Source: a virus
Virus record (IMG/VR): IMGVR_UViG_3300027791_000101
Location: 1 to 28,345 of that record
DNA: 28,345 bases
Direction: 5' to 3' (one strand)
Position numbers and translations under genes: made by a program
Notes under the pieces: model-generated
Told to the model about the DNA's origin: nothing
Database searches by the model: none
The model's input: the letters and a program-made list of their open reading frames with translations, nothing else
Shown: piece by piece, positions 6,922-14,140 of the stretch
Numbering within the stretch: position 1 is the stretch's first letter
How the letters are laid out: the number at the start of each line of letters is the position of its first letter

Positions 6922-8385
6922 ATGACAGTACAAGCTAACCCACCATTACCAGATCCAGTAACAGGCAGAATGCCTGCATACTCACAAGTAATGCAACAAA
7001 ATAGTAATGGCCAGTGGGTTATTATGTACGATGTACAAAACGTACAGACTACTTCTACAACAGGAACTATAGCTCCTTTACCTGGACCAGGAGTACCTTC
7101 TGTTCCAGATATAGAAACTCCTATAACAACATTCCCAGAACCAGGAGATCCAGAAATAATATACCCAGAACCTACTCCTTTTCCTATAGATCCCGAACCT
7201 GTTCCAGTAGATCCTGGGCCTGTGTTTGGAGGTGGTGGCCGTGATAATAGAGATAATATGGGACCAACAGGACCAGGAGCAGTGTCAATAGGTGGTGGTT
7301 GGTTTGATGGAGAAACAGGACAGCCATATGGAAAAATTGCAACCGCAGCATATAATGGACTTACAGGTAACATACCTGGATTAGGATCAATAAGTGTAGT
7401 TGGAAAAATTGTAGGGGCATTGGCTAAAGCAAATATGAATAACGCAATTGCATCTATGACAGATGAAGCTAGATCAGCTATGTTTGGCAGTGAAATAGGA
7501 AAAAAAACATTAAGTAAAATGACAGTTGCAGAACGTAGTAAATTAAAAAAATCTTTACAAGCTAAAATGACAAAGAAAAAGAAAGGTTTAAACGTAGGCT
7601 TTGATGTACACCCAAATTATTCTTATGATGAAAATCAACGTAATATGAGAGATGTTTCTGGTGAAGTAGATTTAGATAAATCTGCTGGTACTGATAGTAA
7701 CTATGGTGGTACAGGAAGTACAGTAACAGGTAGTCGAGGGCCAGGAGGAGCTGCAGCTAGACAAAAAGGTGGTCCAAGTGGAGGAACAGGAAGTACAGGA
7801 ACAGGAAGTACAGGAACAGGAAGTACAGGAACAGGAAGTGCAGGACCAGGAGGTGCAGGAGGTAGACAAAAAGGTGGACCTTCAGGCGGAACATCACCAG
7901 GAAGTAAAAGCAGAGATGGCGGTAATCCAGGAGGTAACTCTAGTGGCGGTGGATCAGGAGGTTCAGGTGGATCAGGAGGTTCAGGTGGATCAGGAGGATG
8001 TTTTGTTAAAGGAACTACAATTCAAATGGCTGACGGCACTACAAAAGAAATTACAACTATTAAAGTTGGTGAGGAGACTAGAGGTGGTATTGTACAGGCT
8101 AGAATGGAATTTATGCCACAGAGTATATACAATTACCAAGGAGTATTAGTTTCTGGATCCCACTGGGTAATAGAAGATAATCAATTTATTGAAGTAGAAG
8201 ATAGTAAACATGGAGTCCTTACAGATAAAATAGAACCTGTGTATACCTTTAAAACTTCAGACAATAGAATATGGATTAACGATATAGAATTTGGAGATTT
8301 TGAAACAGGATCTGATGATGACTGGGCACCATACTTTGAACAAGTTAAACAAGATCTAAATAAAAAATTACGAGGAGAAGCATAA
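6922..8385 (+). CDS. Gly/Pro-rich protein with C-terminal Hint (hedgehog/intein-type) domain, copy 2
   Basis: 487 residues in four parts: 1-100 Pro-rich; 100-245 a mixed region with a short hydrophobic stretch (GLGSISVVGKIVGALAKANM) and a Lys-rich patch; 245-359 a low-complexity Gly/Ser/Thr arm built from tandem TGTGS and GGS units; 360-487 a Hint-like domain. The Hint domain begins at a Gly-Cys junction (Cys360), has ADGTTKEI, and a GSH motif with His414, matching copy 1 closely. The final 25 residues are a helical tail after the GSDDDW segment, and I see no His-Asn splice pair. The expected chemistry is an N-to-S acyl shift at Cys360 that could release or transfer the arm. The gene lies between the portal and scaffold genes, so the product may be a virion or assembly protein. 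SD is weak. Confidence 0.85.
   Translation: MTVQANPPLPDPVTGRMPAYSQVMQQNSNGQWVIMYDVQNVQTTSTTGTIAPLPGPGVPSVPDIETPITTFPEPGDPEIIYPEPTPFPIDPEPVPVDPGPVFGGGGRDNRDNMGPTGPGAVSIGGGWFDGETGQPYGKIATAAYNGLTGNIPGLGSISVVGKIVGALAKANMNNAIASMTDEARSAMFGSEIGKKTLSKMTVAERSKLKKSLQAKMTKKKKGLNVGFDVHPNYSYDENQRNMRDVSGEVDLDKSAGTDSNYGGTGSTVTGSRGPGGAAARQKGGPSGGTGSTGTGSTGTGSTGTGSAGPGGAGGRQKGGPSGGTSPGSKSRDGGNPGGNSSGGGSGGSGGSGGSGGSGGCFVKGTTIQMADGTTKEITTIKVGEETRGGIVQARMEFMPQSIYNYQGVLVSGSHWVIEDNQFIEVEDSKHGVLTDKIEPVYTFKTSDNRIWINDIEFGDFETGSDDDWAPYFEQVKQDLNKKLRGEA
7783..7839 (+). repeat. Tandem 15-bp repeats encoding TGTGS units
   Basis: Near-perfect tandem copies of an AGT-ACA-GGA-ACA-GGA unit, about three and a half copies, coding a Gly/Thr/Ser arm in the second Hint protein. 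The copies are identical at DNA level, implying recent slippage expansion. Confidence 0.9.
7948..7998 (+). repeat. Tandem 18-bp repeats encoding GGSGGS linker just before the Hint cysteine
   Basis: Two perfect 18-bp units (GGT-GGA-TCA-GGA-GGT-TCA) and a partial third one run up to the Cys360 codon at 7999. This gives a flexible Gly-Gly-Ser arm directly at the predicted cleavage junction. Confidence 0.9.
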
Positions 8386-8900
8386 TGGCAATGATGCCCC
8401 CACAAGGAATGATGTCACCAGAAGAACCTATGATGTCAGAGGAAGATATGATGTCAGAGGAAGATATGATGTCAGAGGAAGATATTATAGCTCAAACGCC
8501 AGTAATTGGAGGCATAGCTAAAGAAGCAACAGAAGGAGAAGCTACAAATTTTGTAATAACTAAAGAACAATTTGTTTCTACTTTAGACGATCAAGTTCTT
8601 GAAGTCCTTCAGACAAAACTAACTCCAAGTATGAGATCTGCATTATCTATTATATTAGGCCCAGAAGTAGGAGAATTACTAGAAGGTATAGGATTAGAAG
8701 AGCCACAACATTTAGTGCCTCAATCTGCAATTGCTAATGCATTTCCAGCTGCAACAATAGAAGAGTCTATTGCTATGTTTGATGAAAGCCTAGGAGGTAC
8801 TATGGCACCCCAACAAGAGATTCCTAATGCACCCACAAGTGGATTAGGCGGAGCACCAATGATGGATGCTCCACCAACTAACGTGCCACCTGTAGTTTAA
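8385..8900 (+). CDS. Acidic Met-rich hypothetical protein with MMSEED repeats
   Basis: 171 residues; the start overlaps the stop of the Hint gene (TAATG). Residues 15-33 contain three perfect MMSEED repeats. Residues 55-110 look folded and helical (FVSTLDDQVLEVLQTKLTPS, then ALSIILGPEVGELLEGIGLE). The end is Pro/Met/Ala-rich and probably disordered. No known family was recognised. Its position between portal/Hint and scaffold suggests a head-assembly or virion protein. The stop codon sits in a hairpin that begins the leader of the scaffold gene. Confidence 0.7.
   Translation: MAMMPPQGMMSPEEPMMSEEDMMSEEDMMSEEDIIAQTPVIGGIAKEATEGEATNFVITKEQFVSTLDDQVLEVLQTKLTPSMRSALSIILGPEVGELLEGIGLEEPQHLVPQSAIANAFPAATIEESIAMFDESLGGTMAPQQEIPNAPTSGLGGAPMMDAPPTNVPPVV
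8430..8483 (+). repeat. Three perfect 18-bp tandem repeats encoding MMSEED
   Basis: The unit ATGATGTCAGAGGAAGAT occurs three times without a mismatch at 8430-8447, 8448-8465 and 8466-8483. Length changes of whole units keep the frame, so copy number could vary between relatives. Confidence 0.95.
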
Positions 8901-8955
8901 CTACAGCACACGAGGGCTACCCTTCCCCATAAGGCACCCAACTCAACTAAGGAGG
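8890..8955 (+). promoter_or_regulatory. Folded, GC-rich 5' leader of the scaffold/capsid genes
   Basis: A 6-bp hairpin CTGTAG/CTACAG with loop TTTAA (8890-8906) contains the upstream stop codon. It is followed by a GC-rich element in which GGG 8914-8916 can pair with CCC 8937-8939, and CCTT 8921-8924 with AAGG 8931-8934. An alternative small hairpin, AGGG-CTA-CCCT (8913-8923), excludes part of this. A near-consensus ribosome binding site, AAGGAGG (8949-8955), then precedes the scaffold ATG at 8961. RNA stabilisation, processing or translational control are all possible; which one is inference. Confidence 0.55.
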
Positions 8956-8960
8956 ATACT

Positions 8961-9851
8961 ATGGTTGACGACACGAATGAAGATGTAATAGAAACAACTG
9001 AAGAAACTACTGAAGAAGTTTCTCTTACACCTGAACAGGAACAAGTAGAAGAAATGCTTGAGCCGACACCTTATCAAAATAAGTATAAAAGAGATCTCGA
9101 TGATAAGGTTACTGATACAGCTACCGAACAACAGGACACCGAAGAAGAGGCTACTCCTGAAGAACGCCCTGTAACAGCCGAGGAAAAGGCTTTTAAGAAA
9201 CGTTATGACGATCTTAAACGCCATTACGACAAGACTTTAAGTAAACATAAGAACGAAGTTACGAAACTTAAGACTCAAGTTGAACAAAAAGCAAATGAGA
9301 TGCTACCACCTAAAGATCCAAAGGAACTTGCAGAGTGGAGACAAAAGTATCCAGATGTCTATGATGTTATAGAGTCAGTATCTTTGCAACAAGCAGATAC
9401 TAGAACTAAACAACTTGAAGAAAAATTTCAGTTTTTACAGGAACAGCAAACGCAGATTTCTAAAGAAAAAGCTGAAGTTGAATTGGTTAAACGTCATCCT
9501 GATTTTGCAGAGATTAGGGCCCAAGATGAATTTCATGAATGGGTTCAATCACAAGATCCTACAATTCAAGGATGGTTGTATGACAATACAGATAATGCAG
9601 ACTTAGCCGCAAGAGCTATTGATCTTTATAAAATGGATAAGGGACTTTCTAAACCAGAAAAGAAAACTAATTCAGACATAAAAAAAGAAGCTGCAAGATC
9701 AGTCACAACAACTAGAAAAGCCAATCAAACAGACGTAGCTGAAAAGAAAATTTGGAGTATTGATGAGATTTCTAAACTGAAGCCTCAACAATTCGACAAA
9801 CACGAAAAAGACATTATGTTAGCTCGAAAAGAAGGTCGTATAAAAGCATAA
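8961..9851 (+). CDS. Scaffolding (capsid assembly) protein
   Basis: 296 residues, strongly acidic at the start (Glu/Thr-rich residues 1-75), then charged coiled-coil segments (EKAFKKRYDDLKRHYDKTLS; a second near 140-180 with QLEEKFQFLQEQQTQISKEK). The middle contains HPDFAEIRAQDEFHEWVQSQ, a pattern I know from marine-phage scaffold proteins, and the C-terminus is basic (RKEGRIKA), as in scaffold proteins that bind coat protein by a C-terminal positive patch. It lies directly before the major capsid gene, as gene 9 does before gene 10 in T7. It has the strongest Shine-Dalgarno sequence in the window (AAGGAGG), consistent with high expression. Confidence 0.85.
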   Translation: MVDDTNEDVIETTEETTEEVSLTPEQEQVEEMLEPTPYQNKYKRDLDDKVTDTATEQQDTEEEATPEERPVTAEEKAFKKRYDDLKRHYDKTLSKHKNEVTKLKTQVEQKANEMLPPKDPKELAEWRQKYPDVYDVIESVSLQQADTRTKQLEEKFQFLQEQQTQISKEKAEVELVKRHPDFAEIRAQDEFHEWVQSQDPTIQGWLYDNTDNADLAARAIDLYKMDKGLSKPEKKTNSDIKKEAARSVTTTRKANQTDVAEKKIWSIDEISKLKPQQFDKHEKDIMLARKEGRIKA

Positions 9852-9887
9852 ACTAAAAACTTAACTTAACGCTATAAGGAGAATAAT

Positions 9888-10808
9888 ATGGCAATATCAA
9901 GATCTGCGGGTTATAATAACCTGCCATCAGATAATTTCATACCTGCAATTTATAGCCAGAAGGTTCAAAAGTTTTTCAGAACTGCTTCGGTTGTTGAAGA
10001 CATTACAAACACCGACTATGCTGGAGAAATCGAATCTTATGGTGACACGGTAAATATTATCAAAGAACCTACAGTTACTGTAGCTGCGTACACACGCGGT
10101 GCATTAATTAATACACAAAACTTAGCTGACGATCAATTACAACTAATTGTTGACCAAGCCAATGCTTTTGCTTTTAAAGTGGATGACATTGAAGAAAGAC
10201 ACTCTCATATAAATTTTGAGTCTGTTGCAAGTTCTTCAGGTGCATATGCTCTAAAAAATGCTTATGACAAAAATGTCTTAGCAGCAATGGTAGCTGGTGC
10301 TGGAACTACAAATGGTTCTGACGGATCTGGCAACGCTGATGTAGGAGTATACCCAGAGGGTACTTCTCTAGCATCTAGTGCTGAAGTTGATCCAATCAAC
10401 ATCTTAGCTAAACATTCTAAACAATTAAACTCAGCAGACGTTCCAGAAGAAAATAGATTCTTCGTAGCTGGACCTGAGTTTTATGAGCAACTAGGACAGG
10501 CAAATAGTAAGCTAATGGCTGATACTACTGGCAATGCTGCACCATTAAGAAATGGTAAAGTATATCAAGGTAAGATCAATAACATGAGCTTATACATGAG
10601 CAATAACTTTGCTGCTGCTAGTACTTCTAATGTTTTCTTATGTTTATCTGGTCACATGTCTTCCACTGCAACTGCTAATCACATTGCAAAAATGGAAGTC
10701 GTTAGAGATCAAGATTCATTTGCTGACGTAGTTAGAGGCTTACATGTGTTTGGTAGAAAAGTACTAAGATCAGAAGGTCTTATTGCTGAATTTTTATTAA
10801 TTGATTAA
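9888..10808 (+). CDS. Major capsid protein (HK97-fold expected)
   Basis: 306 residues after AAGGAG at 9876-9881. The N-terminus (LPSDNFIPAIYSQKVQKFFR, then GDTVNIIKEP) matches the N-arm/E-loop arrangement of short-tailed phage coat proteins. The middle has FKVDDIEERHSHINFESVAS, the spine-helix region, and the C-terminal part (DSFADVVRGLHVFGRKVL) is typical of the last beta strands of this family. Together with the scaffold gene upstream and the terminator after the next gene, this is the main head protein. The fold is assigned from family knowledge rather than from any one motif. Confidence 0.9.
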   Translation: MAISRSAGYNNLPSDNFIPAIYSQKVQKFFRTASVVEDITNTDYAGEIESYGDTVNIIKEPTVTVAAYTRGALINTQNLADDQLQLIVDQANAFAFKVDDIEERHSHINFESVASSSGAYALKNAYDKNVLAAMVAGAGTTNGSDGSGNADVGVYPEGTSLASSAEVDPINILAKHSKQLNSADVPEENRFFVAGPEFYEQLGQANSKLMADTTGNAAPLRNGKVYQGKINNMSLYMSNNFAAASTSNVFLCLSGHMSSTATANHIAKMEVVRDQDSFADVVRGLHVFGRKVLRSEGLIAEFLLID

Positions 10809-10827
10809 TTAGGAAAGGAATAATAAC

Positions 10828-11280
10828 ATGGCTACTTATGACGTAACAGGTAATACTAGTTCAACTAGTGTACCTTCAAGAAAGAACCCTGGTGTAAGAA
10901 CTCCTTACCTAGTGGAAAATACAATTGACATATCAAAAGTCAACAGCGATGCTGGAACAACAAACGGAGATGTACTACAAGTAATAGACATTCCTGCTGA
11001 AACTCTAGTACTACACGCTGGTATTGAAGTTATTACTGCACTATCTAGTAGTGCAACTATGGACTTTGGTATCACTGGTGGAGACGTTGACGTATTTGTT
11101 GATGGAGATGCTAACGCAACAGGATACTCTGTACTAACAGCTACTGCAAGACCAATTATTGCAAGTGCTGACACTATCGACTTACTAGTCGCAGGTGCAG
11201 ATTCTTCTGCAGGTAAAGTCAGAGTCTTCGCACTTTTGTGTGATGTTTCTGGTGTTTACGAAACAGCAAACAATGCTTAA
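10828..11280 (+). CDS. Probable head decoration or capsid-associated protein
   Basis: 150 residues starting MATYDVTGNTSSTSVPSRKN. It is largely beta-type (VLQVIDIPAETLVLHAGIEV, then TMDFGITGGDVDVFVDGDAN), with no Lys/Arg-rich tail and no membrane segment. I recognise the pattern as a conserved marine-phage protein encoded directly after the major capsid gene. Its small beta-rich nature and location, before the terminator, fit a decoration protein on the capsid surface. A capsid-fibre or head-completion role cannot be excluded. It has an SD (AAAGGA) before the ATG. Confidence 0.65.
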   Translation: MATYDVTGNTSSTSVPSRKNPGVRTPYLVENTIDISKVNSDAGTTNGDVLQVIDIPAETLVLHAGIEVITALSSSATMDFGITGGDVDVFVDGDANATGYSVLTATARPIIASADTIDLLVAGADSSAGKVRVFALLCDVSGVYETANNA

Positions 11281-11293
11281 TTGTTAATTAGTT

Positions 11294-11315
11294 GGGAGCC
11301 TTCGGGCTCCCTTCT
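11294..11315 (+). terminator. Intrinsic terminator with UUCG loop after the capsid genes
   Basis: A perfect 7-bp stem GGGAGCC/GGCTCCC (11294-11300 with 11305-11311) closes a TTCG tetraloop, followed by TTCT. The U-tract is short, so termination may be partial. Its place after the capsid and decoration genes parallels the T7 terminator after gene 10, where partial termination lowers downstream expression. Confidence 0.85.
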
Positions 11316-11331
11316 ATTACTAAAGGAATTT

Positions 11332-11511
11332 ATGGCTACAATAGATTTAAGAAATATTACAGAGGCATCGACTGGACAAAAAAAAGTTGAAATGTATGGC
11401 GAGTCTACTATACATTTAGATGATAAGACCAAACAGTGTGACTGTGGGGCAAAAATAAAAGAACAAGATGCAAAAATAGACAAGATATTAAAATTATTAG
11501 AGAATAGATAA
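11332..11511 (+). CDS. Small coiled-coil protein with CxC motif, 59 residues
   Basis: Start chosen at ATG 11332, directly after AAAGGA (11322-11327). A longer frame from 11281 would translate through the terminator hairpin and is rejected. The product starts MATIDLRNITEASTGQKKVE. The end CDCGAKIKEQDAKIDKILKL has a Cys-x-Cys pair followed by a short amphipathic coiled coil. It resembles small proteins between capsid and tail genes whose role is unknown. The stop shares a base with the next start (TAATG at 11511). Confidence 0.7.
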   Translation: MATIDLRNITEASTGQKKVEMYGESTIHLDDKTKQCDCGAKIKEQDAKIDKILKLLENR

Positions 11512-12605
11512 TGGATTATTTAACACTAACTAATCAGGTATTAGCAGAATTAAATGAAGTGCAACTAACTAGTAGTAACTTTGTTAGTGGTGCTGTAGGT
11601 ATTCAACAGACTACAAAAGATGTAGTTAATAAAGCACTTAGAGATGTATACTCTTCAGAGCTAGAATGGCCTTGGTTACATAGTGATAAGATACAAGCAA
11701 CTTTTGCAGGACAAAAAGAATATGCATTACCTACTGATTATAGATCAGTTGACTATGATTCATTCTACATAGTTCCTACAGAGTTAGTAACAAATTCAAC
11801 TTTTGATAGTAACATAACTAATTGGACAACTTCATCTGGAACTCCAGCATATACAGCTACAGGAAATGGTAGACTAAGATTAAATGCAGCAGCAGCTTAT
11901 GCTACTCTATCAACAGTAAAGAATAAAGAATACAGATTACAAGTTAGATTAATAGATAGTTCTTCTAGCGGATCTAGTTTAAAAATACAAGTAGGTACTT
12001 CTCCTGCAGGCACACAAAATTTAAGTACTACTTTAACAATAGCTGATTTTGGTGATGGCTCAATTCTAGATATTAAATTTACAGCAACTGCATCTACTTC
12101 ATACTTAACTTTAGATAATGATGACTCCAATAATTTAGATGTAGATTTTGTAAAGGTATCAGAAAATATTGCACCTAAAAAATTAACATACATTACATAT
12201 GATGATTATAGAAGAAGATTTTTAAGTACTGCACAGATAAATAGTAGTGATCAGTACGGAGTTCCTGATTATATATACAAATCACAAGACGGAAAGTTTG
12301 GATTGTATCGTATACCAGATTCAGATGGGTATAGCATAAACTACGAATATTGGAAAACTCATGATGATTTATCGGCTACAACCGATACTCCAGATATACC
12401 TGCCAGATTTCATGATGTAGTAATAGCAAGAACTAAGTACTATATATATCAACTACGATCTGATCCTCAGTTTACTCAATTTGCTGCAGCAGACTATCAG
12501 GCAGGAATAAAAAGAATGAGAATAGAATTAATTAATTCTCCAACACAAATGTTAGATACTCGTGTAAACATTACTAAAACTAGAGGAGCTGCAATAGGTG
12601 GCTGA
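11511..12605 (+). CDS. Tail-tube A (gp11-like) head-tail adaptor with inserted beta-sandwich domain
   Basis: 364 residues. Residues 1-90 (MDYLTLTNQVLAELNEVQLT, then LRDVYSSELEWPWLHSDKIQ and AGQKEYALPTDYRSV) and 219-364 (LTYITYDDYRRRF, FGLYRIPDSDGYSINYEYWK, then ARTKYYIYQLRSDPQ) together match T7-like tail tubular protein A, which forms the ring beneath the portal. Residues 91-218, absent from the ~200-residue T7 protein, read as a carbohydrate-binding-module-like jelly roll (NSTFDSNITNWTTSSG, then RLRLNAAAAYATLSTV, YRLQVRLIDSSSSGSSLKIQ, DVDFVKVSE). This insert may bind host surface glycans. The gene overlaps the next one by eight bases. Confidence 0.85.
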   Translation: MDYLTLTNQVLAELNEVQLTSSNFVSGAVGIQQTTKDVVNKALRDVYSSELEWPWLHSDKIQATFAGQKEYALPTDYRSVDYDSFYIVPTELVTNSTFDSNITNWTTSSGTPAYTATGNGRLRLNAAAAYATLSTVKNKEYRLQVRLIDSSSSGSSLKIQVGTSPAGTQNLSTTLTIADFGDGSILDIKFTATASTSYLTLDNDDSNNLDVDFVKVSENIAPKKLTYITYDDYRRRFLSTAQINSSDQYGVPDYIYKSQDGKFGLYRIPDSDGYSINYEYWKTHDDLSATTDTPDIPARFHDVVIARTKYYIYQLRSDPQFTQFAAADYQAGIKRMRIELINSPTQMLDTRVNITKTRGAAIGG

Positions 12606-14139
12606 TACTTCACAAATATCTCCCTTTATATATGGGTGCTCTGGAGGTTTAGTATTAAACAAAGATACTTTTTCTTTTCAACCAGGAGAGTCTAGAATAT
12701 TACAAAACTTTGAGCCAGACATTAAGGGCGGATATAAAAAAATATTAGGTACTTCATTTTATAATACTAATATTGTTCCTCAAGTATCTAATGCTAATGA
12801 ACGCGTAGTAATGTCTGCTATATTTAATGATAGGGTATTAGTAGCAAGAGGTGGAACTATATATCAAGGAGATGCGGGCAGTGGTAGTTGGACATCTGTA
12901 CAAGCTAGTTTAGGAACTCCTACTGCTAACTATACATTTAGTAAATTTAATTTTACTGGGACAGACAATATAGTAGTAGCAACGGGAACTTCATTTCCTA
13001 AGATAATAGATACTTCTTATAATGTAATTAATGTTAATGCGTCAGGAAGTCAAGATACTTTTAGTATTGTTGAAGTGTTTAAAAATCATATCTTTTTTGC
13101 AGGCGCTACAGGATCTACACAAGAAATTAAATTTATGGGTCCTTTTCAAACTAATGATTTTACTACTGGTAATGGTGGTGGTGCTATTAAAGTAGATACT
13201 ACAATTATAGGAATGAAAGTATTTAGGGGTAGCCTATTTATATTTGGGCTAGACAAAATATTTAAGTTAACTGGAACTTCATTAAGTGATTTTTCTATAA
13301 CTCCAGTAACAAGAACTATTGGTTGCTTAGATCGTGGATCAATTCAAGAGCTTGGTGGTGATATTGTATTTCTTGCACCAGATGGAATTAGAACTATTGC
13401 AGGTACAGAAAGAATTGACGATGTCGAATTAGGTACTGTGTCTAAACAAATACAAGAACGTATTGATGAGGTTGGAGTAGATAATATAAGTTCTTTAGTA
13501 ATAAGAAAAAAATCTCAATACAGAATGTTTTACCCTAAAACAAGTGGAGCAGAAGTAGCTTCTAGAGCAGTAATATCTGTTGTAAAAACTAATAGTAATA
13601 CTGGACAATTAGGTTATGAATATGCAGATATGTTAGGAGTTAAGCCGTCTTGTTGTGATTCTGATTTTGTAGGATCTACTGAAACTGCAGTACATGGTGG
13701 CTATGATGGTTACATATATCTGCAGGAATCAGGTAATGTATTTACTAGAGTAGGCGGTACAGCAAACATAGAAAGTATTTATAAGTCTCCCGATTTAGCA
13801 ATGGGAGATCCAGGCATACGCAAGAGTATGCAAAGAGTTATTGTAAACTATACTAATGAAGGGTTAGTAGATGCTGATCTTACATTAAGATATGATTATG
13901 ATTCGGCAACAACGCCACAACCAAGTACTTATCCTTTAAATACAGGAAACGTACCAGCAATTTACGGAACAGGAACATACAACAATTCTACCTATAATCA
14001 ATCAAGTCTACCTTTAGTAAGACAAGATGTACAAGGATCAGGATTTGCAGTAGCTATTAAAGTTATTGATAGTAGTGCCTTTCCACCAATAAGTTTAAAA
14101 GGTTTTGAACTAGAATTTACCCCAGGAGGCAGAAGATAA
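12598..14139 (+). CDS. Tail-tube B (gp12-like) protein
   Basis: 513 residues from a GTG start at 12598, preceded by GAGGAG (12583-12588) inside the end of the previous gene. The start MADTSQISPFIYGCSGGLVL fits, as does LNKDTFSFQPGESRILQNFE, the usual beginning of this family; a GLDKIFKLTG segment sits in the middle and the C-terminus has repeated beta strands. T7 gp12 is longer (about 790 residues); shorter marine homologues are common from memory. The product forms the tail nozzle below the A ring. The next gene begins two bases after its stop. Confidence 0.8.
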   Translation: MADTSQISPFIYGCSGGLVLNKDTFSFQPGESRILQNFEPDIKGGYKKILGTSFYNTNIVPQVSNANERVVMSAIFNDRVLVARGGTIYQGDAGSGSWTSVQASLGTPTANYTFSKFNFTGTDNIVVATGTSFPKIIDTSYNVINVNASGSQDTFSIVEVFKNHIFFAGATGSTQEIKFMGPFQTNDFTTGNGGGAIKVDTTIIGMKVFRGSLFIFGLDKIFKLTGTSLSDFSITPVTRTIGCLDRGSIQELGGDIVFLAPDGIRTIAGTERIDDVELGTVSKQIQERIDEVGVDNISSLVIRKKSQYRMFYPKTSGAEVASRAVISVVKTNSNTGQLGYEYADMLGVKPSCCDSDFVGSTETAVHGGYDGYIYLQESGNVFTRVGGTANIESIYKSPDLAMGDPGIRKSMQRVIVNYTNEGLVDADLTLRYDYDSATTPQPSTYPLNTGNVPAIYGTGTYNNSTYNQSSLPLVRQDVQGSGFAVAIKVIDSSAFPPISLKGFELEFTPGGRR

Positions 14140-14140
14140 C

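Noticed and set aside
6689-6925. 78-residue ORF overlapping the portal 3' end
   Set aside because: Wholly within the low-complexity end of the portal gene in another frame; no SD or recognisable family.
7783-7998. CRISPR-like or regulatory repeat array
   Set aside because: Repeats are codon-phased, contiguous and without spacers; they are coding low complexity.
7769-8149. 126-residue ORF with QEQEV repeats overlapping Hint copy 2
   Set aside because: Repeat pattern is the frame-shifted reading of the TGTGS DNA repeats, and it ends inside the conserved Hint coding sequence.
11281-11331. Upstream extension of the small coiled-coil protein from ATG-like start near 11281
   Set aside because: It would translate the terminator hairpin; ATG 11332 has a proper SD.
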